A stretch of 64,000 bases of DNA from Geomicrobium sp. JCM 19039 (GTDB lineage Bacteria; Bacillota; Bacilli; Bacillales; Marinococcaceae). Numbering within the stretch: position 1 is the stretch's first letter; every line of letters starts with the position of its first letter. The position numbers were made by a program, and so were the translations under genes. The stretch covers positions 62,001 through 126,000 of the forward strand of contig NZ_BAXB01000011.1 in NCBI RefSeq assembly GCF_000698145.1. Reading direction: 5' to 3'. This document shows, one piece after another, positions 56,172 through 64,000 of this stretch. The notes beneath the pieces are model-generated. The model saw nothing but the letters and a program-made list of their open reading frames with translations, had not been told where the DNA came from and did no database searches.

Positions 56172-56837
56172 ATGAATGTTGTGGCGCTCATTTCTGTTGG
56201 ATCTGCTCCTGCCTTGGCATTGCTCACGTATTTTTACTTAAGAAATGAATATGGAAGCGCTGGGTGGAGAGATGTTATTCGGGCATTTATTATCGGAATG
56301 CTCATCGTATTTCCGATAATGGTCATACAATTTGCGCTGACAGAAGAAGGTTTGTTAACATCTAGATTGGCAGAGACATTTCTAAAATCAGCGTTGCTGG
56401 AAGAATTCTTTAAATGGTTTTTCTTAATTTTTACGGTCTATAAGTTTGGGCAATTCACTGTGAAATTTGATGGAATTGTTTATGCTGTCGCACTTTCATT
56501 AGGATTCGCGACGCTGGAGAATATCTTTTATCTTATAGGTCAAGGCCCTGACGCGGTTATAGGAAGAGCGCTATTCCCAGTGAGTGGACATGCACTTTTC
56601 GGTGTGATTATGGGTTATTACTTAGGTTCTGCCCGTTATCAAGTAGGCGGTCAAAGGAAGAAGTGGCTCGTGTATAGCTTGATTCTTCCCGTCGTCTTTC
56701 ACGGTATCTTTAATCTAGTACTCACTTATTCCAACAATTGGATGCCGTTTGTTCTCATTCCGTTTATGATTTTTTTATGGTGGTTAGGCTTAAATAAGGT
56801 AAAAAAAGCAAATGAAAACAGTAAACAGTCAGTTTAA
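56172..56837 (+). CDS. prsW: Intramembrane protease PrsW
   Basis: A 221-residue polytopic protein. The metal-dependent protease motifs are present: LLEEFFKW (EExxK type, about 75), FATLENIFY, SGHALFGVIMGYYLG and FHGIFN. PrsW performs site-1 cleavage of the anti-sigma factor RsiW in B. subtilis, starting the sigma-W response. RBS AAGGAAGTAGAC before ATG 56172. A tiny zinc-ribbon gene follows. Confidence 0.93.
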   Translation: MNVVALISVGSAPALALLTYFYLRNEYGSAGWRDVIRAFIIGMLIVFPIMVIQFALTEEGLLTSRLAETFLKSALLEEFFKWFFLIFTVYKFGQFTVKFDGIVYAVALSLGFATLENIFYLIGQGPDAVIGRALFPVSGHALFGVIMGYYLGSARYQVGGQRKKWLVYSLILPVVFHGIFNLVLTYSNNWMPFVLIPFMIFLWWLGLNKVKKANENSKQSV

Positions 56838-56849
56838 GGAGGGAGCTTC

Positions 56850-57014
56850 ATGACGACAGATGCGAGGTATCGAATTGTCATCCGCTGTCCGAAGTGTGGA
56901 GAAAAGTATATTCTGCGCGGAAGGCAGAAGAATGACGGTGAATATGAGACAGGATTTAAACGATGTGTATGCGGAAATGAAGAAGAGCTCGTCATTGAAG
57001 CATCACCAGAATAG
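56850..57014 (+). CDS. 54-residue zinc-ribbon-like protein
   Basis: Starts MTTDARYRIVIRCPKCGEKY after the excellent RBS TTAAGGAGGGAG and ends EEELVIEASPE. CPKC and CVCG form a four-cysteine zinc ribbon with 27 residues between the pairs. It is too short for most gene callers. It lies 12 bases after prsW and is probably cotranscribed with it. No characterised family recognised. Confidence 0.75.
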   Translation: MTTDARYRIVIRCPKCGEKYILRGRQKNDGEYETGFKRCVCGNEEELVIEASPE

Positions 57015-57077
57015 AAATATACTTGCAACCTGCTTCTGAATAAGGTATCGTAACACTACAACTAAATGAACAAGGAA

Positions 57078-57178
57078 TCTTATCGTGAGAGACTGAGGGA
57101 TAGGCCTAAGAAGTCTCAGCAACCAGCTCAAGGAGTCAGGTGCTAATTCCTACTGGCATGATATGCCGAGAGATAAGA
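57078..57178 (+). promoter_or_regulatory. SAM-I (S-box) riboswitch
   Basis: P1 arms TCTTATC and GATAAGA bracket the conserved S-box core: GAGAG, GAGGGATAGGCC, CAGCAACC, AGGTGCTAATTCC. It lies upstream of metI and yitJ, both classic S-box genes in B. subtilis. Confidence 0.95.
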
Positions 57179-57197
57179 AGAAACAGCGAAATGATCG

Positions 57198-57232
57198 TGT
57201 CTTCTTCATACTCTGAAGAGGGCATTTTTTAT
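57198..57232 (+). terminator. S-box terminator
   Basis: TGTCTTCTTCA / TGAAGAGGGCA forms an 11-bp stem with two G-U pairs, followed by TTTTTT. The AAGAAGA at the 3' end of P1 can pair instead with TCTTCTT, giving the antiterminator. Confidence 0.85.
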
Positions 57233-57261
57233 CTTTGGTTCACGTAGAAAGGGTGATTTGA

Positions 57262-58383
57262 ATGGCAAAGGGATATTCACAAGAAACGAAGCTCGTTCAG
57301 ACAGGAAACCGAAGAGATGAAACGACCGGAGCGGTTAATGCCCCGATTTATATGAGCACTGCGTACCGTCATTCTGGTGTTGGGGAGTCGACAGGGTATG
57401 ATTACGCTCGAACGAAAAACCCAACACGAGACGTTCTTGAAGAAGCGATTGCTGATTTGGAAATGGGATCGAGAGGTTTTGCTTGTAGTTCCGGAATGGC
57501 GGCGATCCAAACGGTTCTTTCATTGTTTAAACAAGGGGATGAAATTATTGCGTCCCTCGATCTATATGGAGGGACATATCGTTTGTTCCAACAGTTTTGG
57601 CCAAAGTGGGGCGTGAACATTCAATACATTGACCCGAGAAACCTAGAATTACTTGAAGAAGCAATTACAGACATCACGCGGGCACTATTCATTGAGACAC
57701 CGACAAACCCGCAAATGCAGGAAGCGGATATTCAGCAAATTCAAGCGATTGCTAAAAGAAATAACGTTCTATTGATTGTTGACAATACGTTTTATACCCC
57801 GCTATTGCAACGGCCTCTAGAAGAGGGAGCAGACATTGTCATTCATAGCGCAACCAAATATTTGGGAGGTCATAATGATCTCGTAGCAGGATTGATTGCC
57901 GTGAAAGATCCAGTGATTGGAGAGAAATTATTCGACATCCAAAATGGGATCGGTATGACGCTTGGGGCTTTTGACTGTTGGCTACTCGTACGAGGAATGA
58001 AAACATTGTCACTACGTATGAAGAAACATGAAGAGAACGCTAAAGAAGTGGCTGTGTATCTAGACGAACATCCATTCGTGAAAGAAGTCCTTTATCCCGG
58101 CAAAGGTGGGATGTTATCGTTTCGTGTTACAAACCCAGAGCTCGTTGACCCACTTTTACGAAATCTATCACTCATTACATTTGCTGAAAGCCTCGGTGGG
58201 GTGGAAAGTTTAATGACTTACCCATCATCTCAAACTCATGCCGATGTTCCAGAGCACGTCCGATTAGAAATTGGCATCGATGAAACACTCATGAGAATGT
58301 CTTGTGGAATTGAAAGTGCAACCGACTTAACCGATGATCTTCGCTATGCTTTTGATGAAGCGGCGAAACTCGTGAATGTATAG
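57262..58383 (+). CDS. metI: Cystathionine gamma-synthase/O-acetylhomoserine thiolyase MetI
   Basis: A 373-residue PLP enzyme of methionine synthesis, joining acyl-homoserine with cysteine or sulfide. The PLP lysine lies in SATKYLGGH (about residue 198); YARTKNPTRD, SSGMAAIQT and the C-terminal MRMSCGIE are typical of Cys/Met metabolism enzymes. RBS AAAGGGTGA before ATG 57262. Controlled by the S-box riboswitch; followed closely by yitJ. metC, the next gene in B. subtilis, is absent here. Confidence 0.94.
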   Translation: MAKGYSQETKLVQTGNRRDETTGAVNAPIYMSTAYRHSGVGESTGYDYARTKNPTRDVLEEAIADLEMGSRGFACSSGMAAIQTVLSLFKQGDEIIASLDLYGGTYRLFQQFWPKWGVNIQYIDPRNLELLEEAITDITRALFIETPTNPQMQEADIQQIQAIAKRNNVLLIVDNTFYTPLLQRPLEEGADIVIHSATKYLGGHNDLVAGLIAVKDPVIGEKLFDIQNGIGMTLGAFDCWLLVRGMKTLSLRMKKHEENAKEVAVYLDEHPFVKEVLYPGKGGMLSFRVTNPELVDPLLRNLSLITFAESLGGVESLMTYPSSQTHADVPEHVRLEIGIDETLMRMSCGIESATDLTDDLRYAFDEAAKLVNV

Positions 58384-58393
58384 GAGGCTCATG

Positions 58394-60236
58394 ATGAAAT
58401 TTATTGAAGCTTTACAAAAGACAATCATTATCGGTGATGGTGCAATGGGAACCCTTCTTTACAGCCAAGATATTACAGGGTCAATTGAACAGGCGAACCT
58501 TTATGCAGCGGAACAAGTATACGAAGCCACTTGGAATATGTAAAAGCAGGCGCCAATCTTATTCAGGCGAATACATATGCCGCAAATCGCTTAAAGTTAA
58601 AGAATTACGGGCTAGAGTCACAAGTCACTCGAATTAACGAAGCGGGTGTGCAACTTGCGAAACGAGCGGCTGCGCATTCTGACGGAACATATGTAGCCGG
58701 TACGATTGGCGGTATTCGGGATGGTCGGTCAAGTGAGTGGACCGATGAAGAAATTGATAACGCAATTTTAGAACAGACAAAGGCACTATTAGCAAGTTCA
58801 CCCGACGTCATGCTACTTGAAACGTACTATGATTTGCACGAGCTCATTCGTGCCATCAGGCTCATTAAAGAGCAAGATGCATCCATCCCAATTGTTGCCA
58901 ACGTGTCCTTAGGAGATGTTGGTGTGTTGCACGGAGGCATTTTGCTTCAAGACGCTTTGCAAAGGTTAAAAAGTGAAGGTGCAGATGTCGTCGGTTTGAA
59001 TTGCAGAATGGGCCCTGCTCAAACGATTGCATCCATCAAAGAGAGTGATATTCCGACGGATTTATTGTTGTCTGCCTATCCAAATGCAAGTTTACCAGGC
59101 ATTCGAGATGGAAGGCTTGTCTATCAATCCAACCCAAATTATTTCAAAAGTCAGGCAGTGTCCTTTAGAAATTTAGGCGTTAATCTCATCGGAGGTTGTT
59201 GCGGAACGACACCCGAGCATATTCGTGCACTAAAAGATCAGCTTAAAGGTAAAGCACCGATCAAACGATCACAAACGTCAAACAACCATTTTGTTAATTT
59301 AAAACGACCGGAATCTAAAGATCATCCTGTATCGAATCAAAAGGTACCGAGCGTCATTGTTGAACTTGATCCACCAAAGTCTTTATCGAAATTGGACGTA
59401 TTTGTGGACGGCGCAAAAGCTTTAACCGAAGCAGGTGCGGATACAATTACACTCGCAGATAATTCGTTAGCGACATCGAGAGTGGACAATGTCGCTAGTG
59501 CTACACTTATTAAACAAAGAACGAGTGCGAACCACTTGTTCACATTGCTTGCAGGGACCGAAATCTCATCGGCATGCAATCTCACCTTCTTGGCTTACAT
59601 GCACTCGGCATTACCGACGTGCTAGCGATTACTGGAGATCCAACGAAGGTAGGGGATTTCCCTGGAGCTTCATCGGTGTATGACCTCACGTCATTTGATC
59701 TGATCTCTATGCTAAAAGAAATGAACGAAGGGTTTTCCCATTCAGGTCGATCACTCGGTGTGAAAACAAATTTCCGAGTGGGAACCGCATTTAATCCAAA
59801 TGTCTCTTCGATGGAAAAGGCTGTTAAACGATTAGATAAGAAGATCAAGCTAGGTGCTGACTTTGTCATGACCCAACCGGTCTATGACGTAGATACGCTA
59901 TATGCATTGAAAAAAGCAACTACACATATTAACGTGCCAATTTATGTTGGCATTATGCCGCTCATTAATAGTCGAAATGCAGAATTTCTTCATAATGAGG
60001 TGCCTGGAATTACCCTAACGAAACAAGTGCGAGAACGCATGCAATCTTGTGGTCAAGACGTGCAACGAGGCGAAGAAGAAGGGTTACAAATTGCGAAAGA
60101 GTTGCAACAACACAGCCTATCGCTATTTGAACGTGTATATCTCGTTACCCCATTTTTGCGTTATCATATTACCGCTTCCCTCGTTCAAGACGCAAACGCA
60201 CAATTATCTAAGCAAAAATTAAACACGCTCCATTAA
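58394..60236 (+). CDS. yitJ: Bifunctional homocysteine S-methyltransferase/methylene-THF reductase YitJ (frameshifts)
   Basis: The N-terminal domain (GDGAMGTLLYSQ, then VKAGANLIQANTYAANR and the zinc site GGCCGTTPEHI) is a homocysteine methyltransferase. The C-terminal domain (about nt 59350 onward: VIVELDPPK, ACRDRNLIGMQSHLLGLHALG, AITGDPTKVGDFPGA, TQPVYD) is a MetF-type reductase. The frame breaks near 58527 and again near 59532 (ACCCAC read as ACCAC). ATG 58394 is six bases after AGGAGG. About 614 residues. Controlled by the S-box with metI; supplies methionine. Confidence 0.92.
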
Positions 60237-60276
60237 GTTGTTCGTTCGTTGTAGACGAACTCCAAAGGATGAAGAG

Positions 60277-60306
60277 CCGTCCCACGTTTTTTGGGGCGGT
60301 TTGTTA
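60277..60306 (+). terminator. Probable terminator of metI-yitJ
   Basis: CCGTCCC / GGGGCGG with one internal G-U, loop ACGTTTTTT, followed by TTTG. Moderate strength. Confidence 0.6.
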
Positions 60307-60321
60307 TGTAAACAGCAAAAT

Positions 60322-60988
60322 ACGTTATATAGAATGAACTTACCATTTTCCTGATTGCAAAGTTTGTTGCTGCTTTCCACTGCAGGCGGACGGTCGTACT
60401 CCTGAGCACAAGTGCAACACCGGTGGTCAAAGATCGCCCACCGTGTTTTCTATGTAGTCCAGACTATAAGTGCAACACCGGTGGTCAAAGATCGCCCACC
60501 GTGTTTTTATGTAGTCCAGACTATAAGTGCAAAATCGGTGGCCAAAGTACGCATATCGTGTTTTCTTGACACTCCCGATCATAAGAGCAACACGGTTCGC
60601 GTTTTTGCCCACTGGTCACGGTGTGGAAAGAAGCCCAAATGTCCCATATATTCATTTGTGTGACACTTGGGAAAGAAAAATCATCATTTTAAATGTGGAT
60701 GCGCACATAAACGAAGTCAACGGTCACAAATCGCGATATATGTGACTGTTGAGGATTGAAAATACTCTGTTAGAGGGCTGGATTGTCACATACGTGCCAG
60801 ATCATCACACACTTGCGCCAGGTGGTGACCATCGGTCACGCCCTTTTACCATTCAGCAAACGTCTTCTGTGTTTCCCACAACCCTTGGGATAATGAACGA
60901 CGATCGACATCGAAGTGAGATGAACTTCAACAGACGATCGGTAGGCGTTTGCCTGTAAAGATCGATCTCGGTCATCGGATTTAGTGAA
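60322..60988 (-). repeat. Long dispersed intergenic repeat, copy B (inverted)
   Basis: The reverse complement matches 5087-5713 along its length with the same landmarks. It contains one more tandem hairpin unit than copy A, which explains its greater length. Both copies lie in gene-free stretches next to terminators. Confidence 0.8.
60400..60600 (-). repeat. Tandem hairpin units within copy B
   Basis: On the plus strand, CACCGGTGGTCAAAGATCG, CCCACCGTGTTTT and GTAGTCCAGACTATAAGTGCAA recur at about 60418 and 60477, then a diverged copy at about 60533. The unit is 57-59 bp. The stem CGGTGG / CCACCG is kept. Confidence 0.75.
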
Positions 60989-61129
60989 ATTTTTTCGTTC
61001 AACTTATATAGCACACTAGGTTTGAGTAGGGCAGTCGTTAATAGGTCTTTTATACTGCGTGATTTATAGGGATATTGTTTGTTTTATAAGAATGTGAGAT
61101 TTACATGAGAAAATAAGGTATGATTTATA

Positions 61130-61143
61130 TGAAAGCGCTTACG
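61130..61143 (+). promoter_or_regulatory. Catabolite-responsive element (cre) upstream of the amylase gene
   Basis: TGAAAGCGCTTACG matches the CcpA consensus TGWNANCGNTNWCA at all but the last base. It lies 56 bases before the start codon, in the promoter region, consistent with glucose repression. Confidence 0.7.
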
Positions 61144-61198
61144 ATATTTTTTCGTTTTTATGCAACCGGTTTCATTATTTGAAGAGGAGGAAGGGTTA

Positions 61199-64000
61199 AT
61201 GAGCCATTTTACAAGAAGAAATACGTTTGCAATCTTTATGATTTTTCTGTTGCTTGTGTCGACGGTGCAATCGTTGTTCACCGCTTATCCGGCAAGTGTT
61301 GGAGCAGAAGAACCGGCAAACGACCATCACGTCGTCCAGTTAATGTACGACCGTACCGATAACAACTATGATGATTGGGATGTATGGGTATGGGGGACAG
61401 GGGTACAAGATGATCAGATTGAATTTTCACATAGTGAAGATGGCATTGCGATTGCTCATATTGAGGTTGCCCCTTCGGTGAGAGAAATTGGTTTTATCAT
61501 TAAAAAAGGGGACTGGGAGAACCGGGAACCAAATGGTCAAGAGGTTGACCGGTCAATACGAATTAATCACAATGAACCGATGACAAAAGCGTATGTTACC
61601 GAAGGGTCATGGATGTACATACGATTAAAGAGATGACAGGACCACAGTTAAGAGATGGAAATGCACAGTTTTCCTATCGGGATTCTCAGTTGTTTGCACA
61701 AAGTAAAATGGAAGACATTGACCGAGTGGAACTGGCGATTTTAGGTGAGCAGTATGAAATGACGTATAACGATCAAGAAGAGCGCTATGAGTTTTTGTAT
61801 GAAAACCTTCCTGAAGGAGAACATCCGTATTCTTACATCGTGACGATTGGAGATGATACGTACGAAACAGCGGATCCATTTTCCGAAGAGTCTGTCATTC
61901 GTTATGTAAATGAAGAAATAATATTTGATCCGTCTGTCGAGCCAGAACAGATGAATTTCAACGAAAATGCTGTTCTATCTATTGATATAGAAGGAGCGGG
62001 TGTAAATCAACTATTTGCGGATACGACGTCTCTAGGCGGTCCTTCAGAATTAGAAGTCGATCTTGAACTCATGGAGGTCACGTTGTCGGTAACGAGAGCG
62101 ACGAGTGCTGGGGTTAAAGAAATCCCGGTGACAGCCATTGATGAGTATGGAAATTCATCCACAATGACGGCTGAAGTTGAAGTGACAAAACGTGAATATG
62201 AAGATGAAAATGATTTTGATTGGGATGAAGCTGTCATTTATTTCTTATTAACCGATCGCTTCTTTGATGGCAATGAAACAAACAATGACCCTTATGATTT
62301 AGGTTATGAAAATTATGAACAACACCCTCGCGGAACGTATCAAGGTGGTGATTTTAAAGGGATTACGAAAAACCTTGATTATCTTGAAGATCTTGGTGTG
62401 AATACGATTTGGATCAGTCCCATTGTTGAAAATGTCGCTCATGATGTGCGATTTACCGATGAAGATGAACCGGCAGGACACCCTTATTTTGGGTATCATG
62501 GGTATTGGGCAAGCGATTTCACCAAATTAAATCCTCATTTTGGAACGATGGAAGAATACCATGAGATGATCGATGAAGTGGCAGCACGGGACATGAAAAT
62601 TATGGTCGATGTTGTTTTAAATCATACGGGTTACGGGCTGAAAGAAATCGACGGAGAGATTCAGGATGAAGAACGCCCGCCTGGATTTCCAACGGATGCA
62701 GACCGTGAGCGTTTCGCTGATTTAATTAGGCAAGGCGGAAATGTCGGAGAAGATGAAGTGACAGGCGAACTTGCTGGGTTGCCAGACTTCATTACCGAGG
62801 ACCCTGCTGTAAGAGAACAAGTGATTGAATGGCAATCTGATTGGATTGAGAAGTCGACGACGGATGCGGGCAACTCGATTGATTATTTTCGCGTTGACAC
62901 GGTAAAGCATGTCGAGGATACGTCGTGGCAAGCATTTAGAAATGAATTAACAAAACGAGCCCCGCAATTTCAGTTAATTGGGGAGTCGTGGGGAGCGGGG
63001 CAGAATAATGACCACGGCTATTTACGGTCAGGCATGATGGATTCATTATTAGATTTTGAGTTCAAGTATACTGCTCTTGATTTCGTAAATGGGCATCTTC
63101 AACAAGCCAATCAGCAGTTGGTTGAGCGAAATGAACAGATGGACAACACGGCTTTGCTCGGGCAATTTCTCGGCAGTCACGACGAAGAAGGATTTTTAGA
63201 GCGAGTTGATGGCAATGTTGGGAAGTTGCTCGTGGCCTCTTCGCTACAAATGACGGCAATCGGTCAACCGGTGATCTATTACGGAGAAGAGCTCGGTTTG
63301 AGCGGTATGGATAATTATCCTTACTATGATAACCGATACGATATGCTTGGGATAAAATTGAGGATAACCATTATGCAGGAAATGCAGTGAGGGAGCATTA
63401 TCAATCCATTCTCGCATTTCGAGACGAACATCGAGAAGTGTTTGCATCTGGGGAGCGTAAAACAGTTGCAGGATCAAACAGAGAAGAGCACATCGTCTTT
63501 GAGCGATCTATTGATGAAGATGCTGTTTACGTTGGGTTAAATGTCAGTGAGGAAGAAAGATCGCTTACGTTACAAGTGGATTCTGCAGATGCAGTCGTTG
63601 TTGATGCGTACCAAGGTGAAACTTACGAAGCAAGTGAGGAAGGAACCATAACGCTTTCGATCCCGAGTATGAGTGATGGCGGCACAGTTTTACTCACTGT
63701 GGAAGGAGGACAACTCGTAACGGATGATTCGAGTGACATTCCAGAAGATACCCTTCGGGTTCATTATCAACCAGGGGAGTATGCCGTAGACGATCTAGGT
63801 TTATGGGTGTGGGAAGATGTTGCAGAGCCTTCAGAACAACAAGGTGCCTGGCCTAATGCAGCACAATCTTTTACAGAAGGAACTCATGAAGATTTTTCGA
63901 TTTACACGGATGTTAAACTTTTGCCAGAAGCTGAGACGGTCGGTATGCTCGTCAATACGACGACGGGAGAGAACATTACTGGCGATGTGTTCGTGGAGCT
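61199..64000 (+). CDS. Secreted GH13 amylase/pullulanase with CBM41 domains (partial, frameshifts)
   Basis: ATG 61199 follows GAGGAGGAAGGG. Signal peptide about 1-36, then a CBM41/PUD-type domain (HVVQLMYDRTDNNYDDWDVW). After a frameshift near 61615 come beta domains and a GH13 catalytic domain with DVVLNH, DYFRVDTVKH (nucleophile Asp), LIGESWG (acid Glu) and FLGSHDEE. A second break near 63348 (one T lost) is followed by a beta domain and a second PUD-type domain (LRVHYQPGEYAVDDLGLWVW). The gene runs past 64000. It should degrade extracellular starch or pullulan; the exact specificity is not clear. Confidence 0.88.

Overview
The window comes from a spore-forming member of the Bacillaceae. 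The evidence is the gene order nudF-spoIIM-fur-yqzK-xerD-deoB-punA-pdp-dacF-spoIIAA-spoIIAB-sigF-spoVA-lysA-ribT-scpAB-dacB-spmAB-rluB-resBCDE-serA-fer-ypbF-ypbG-mecB-gudB-ypdA-ansA-prsW, which largely follows Bacillus subtilis. Sigma-E, F, G and H type promoters, bacillithiol-type redox genes and acidic secreted proteins also fit. An alkaliphilic or halophilic lineage is likely, but the species cannot be fixed from sequence alone.

Layout. 1-4.3 kb: end of a MATE transporter, then a CsoR-type copper operon (copA, a His-rich membrane-anchored protein, a glutaredoxin-like protein, copZ). 4.3-6.15 kb: no convincing gene, but two look-alike perfect hairpins, a roughly 0.63 kb repeat and a cluster of GATCTAGATC palindromes. 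6.15-10.6 kb: an SRPBCC-DoxX fusion, a DUF4166 gene and a large secreted 5'-nucleotidase with chitin-binding-type repeats. 10.8-13.9 kb (minus): a sugar-type ABC importer without an ATPase. 13.9-17.2 kb (minus): guanine riboswitch, xpt, purine permease, then uppP. 17.2-24.5 kb: thioredoxin-like gene, tiny mciZ, nudF, spoIIM, fur, yqzK, xerD and nucleoside salvage. 24.6-31 kb: dacF, spoIIA operon, spoVAEA-spoVAF, lysA. 31-39.4 kb: orphan ribT, scpAB, a lipoprotein-spoVAC-spoVAD-spoVAEB cluster with a YetF-like neighbour, dacB-spmAB. 39.5-46.4 kb: rluB, resBCDE, cobalamin adenosyltransferase. 46.5-57 kb: serA, ferredoxin, several small genes, sirtuin, metallophosphoesterase, mecB, a glutamate-dehydrogenase homologue lacking its catalytic lysines, bacillithiol reductase, asparaginase, prsW. 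57-60.2 kb: SAM riboswitch with metI and yitJ. 60.3-61 kb: the second, inverted copy of the long repeat. 61.2-64 kb: a secreted GH13 amylase/pullulanase running off the window.

Two themes stand out. First, more than 20 genes, many of them conserved and co-linear with intact neighbours, carry frameshifts that nearly all read as loss of one base, usually from a short homopolymer; this looks like sequencing error, not gene decay, so broken genes are annotated as single loci. Second, there is real biology beneath it: a reorganised spoVA complement, a probable GDH pseudoenzyme, a dispersed hairpin-bearing repeat, and many regulatory sites (CsoR, Fur/PerR, sigma factors, two riboswitches) readable base by base.
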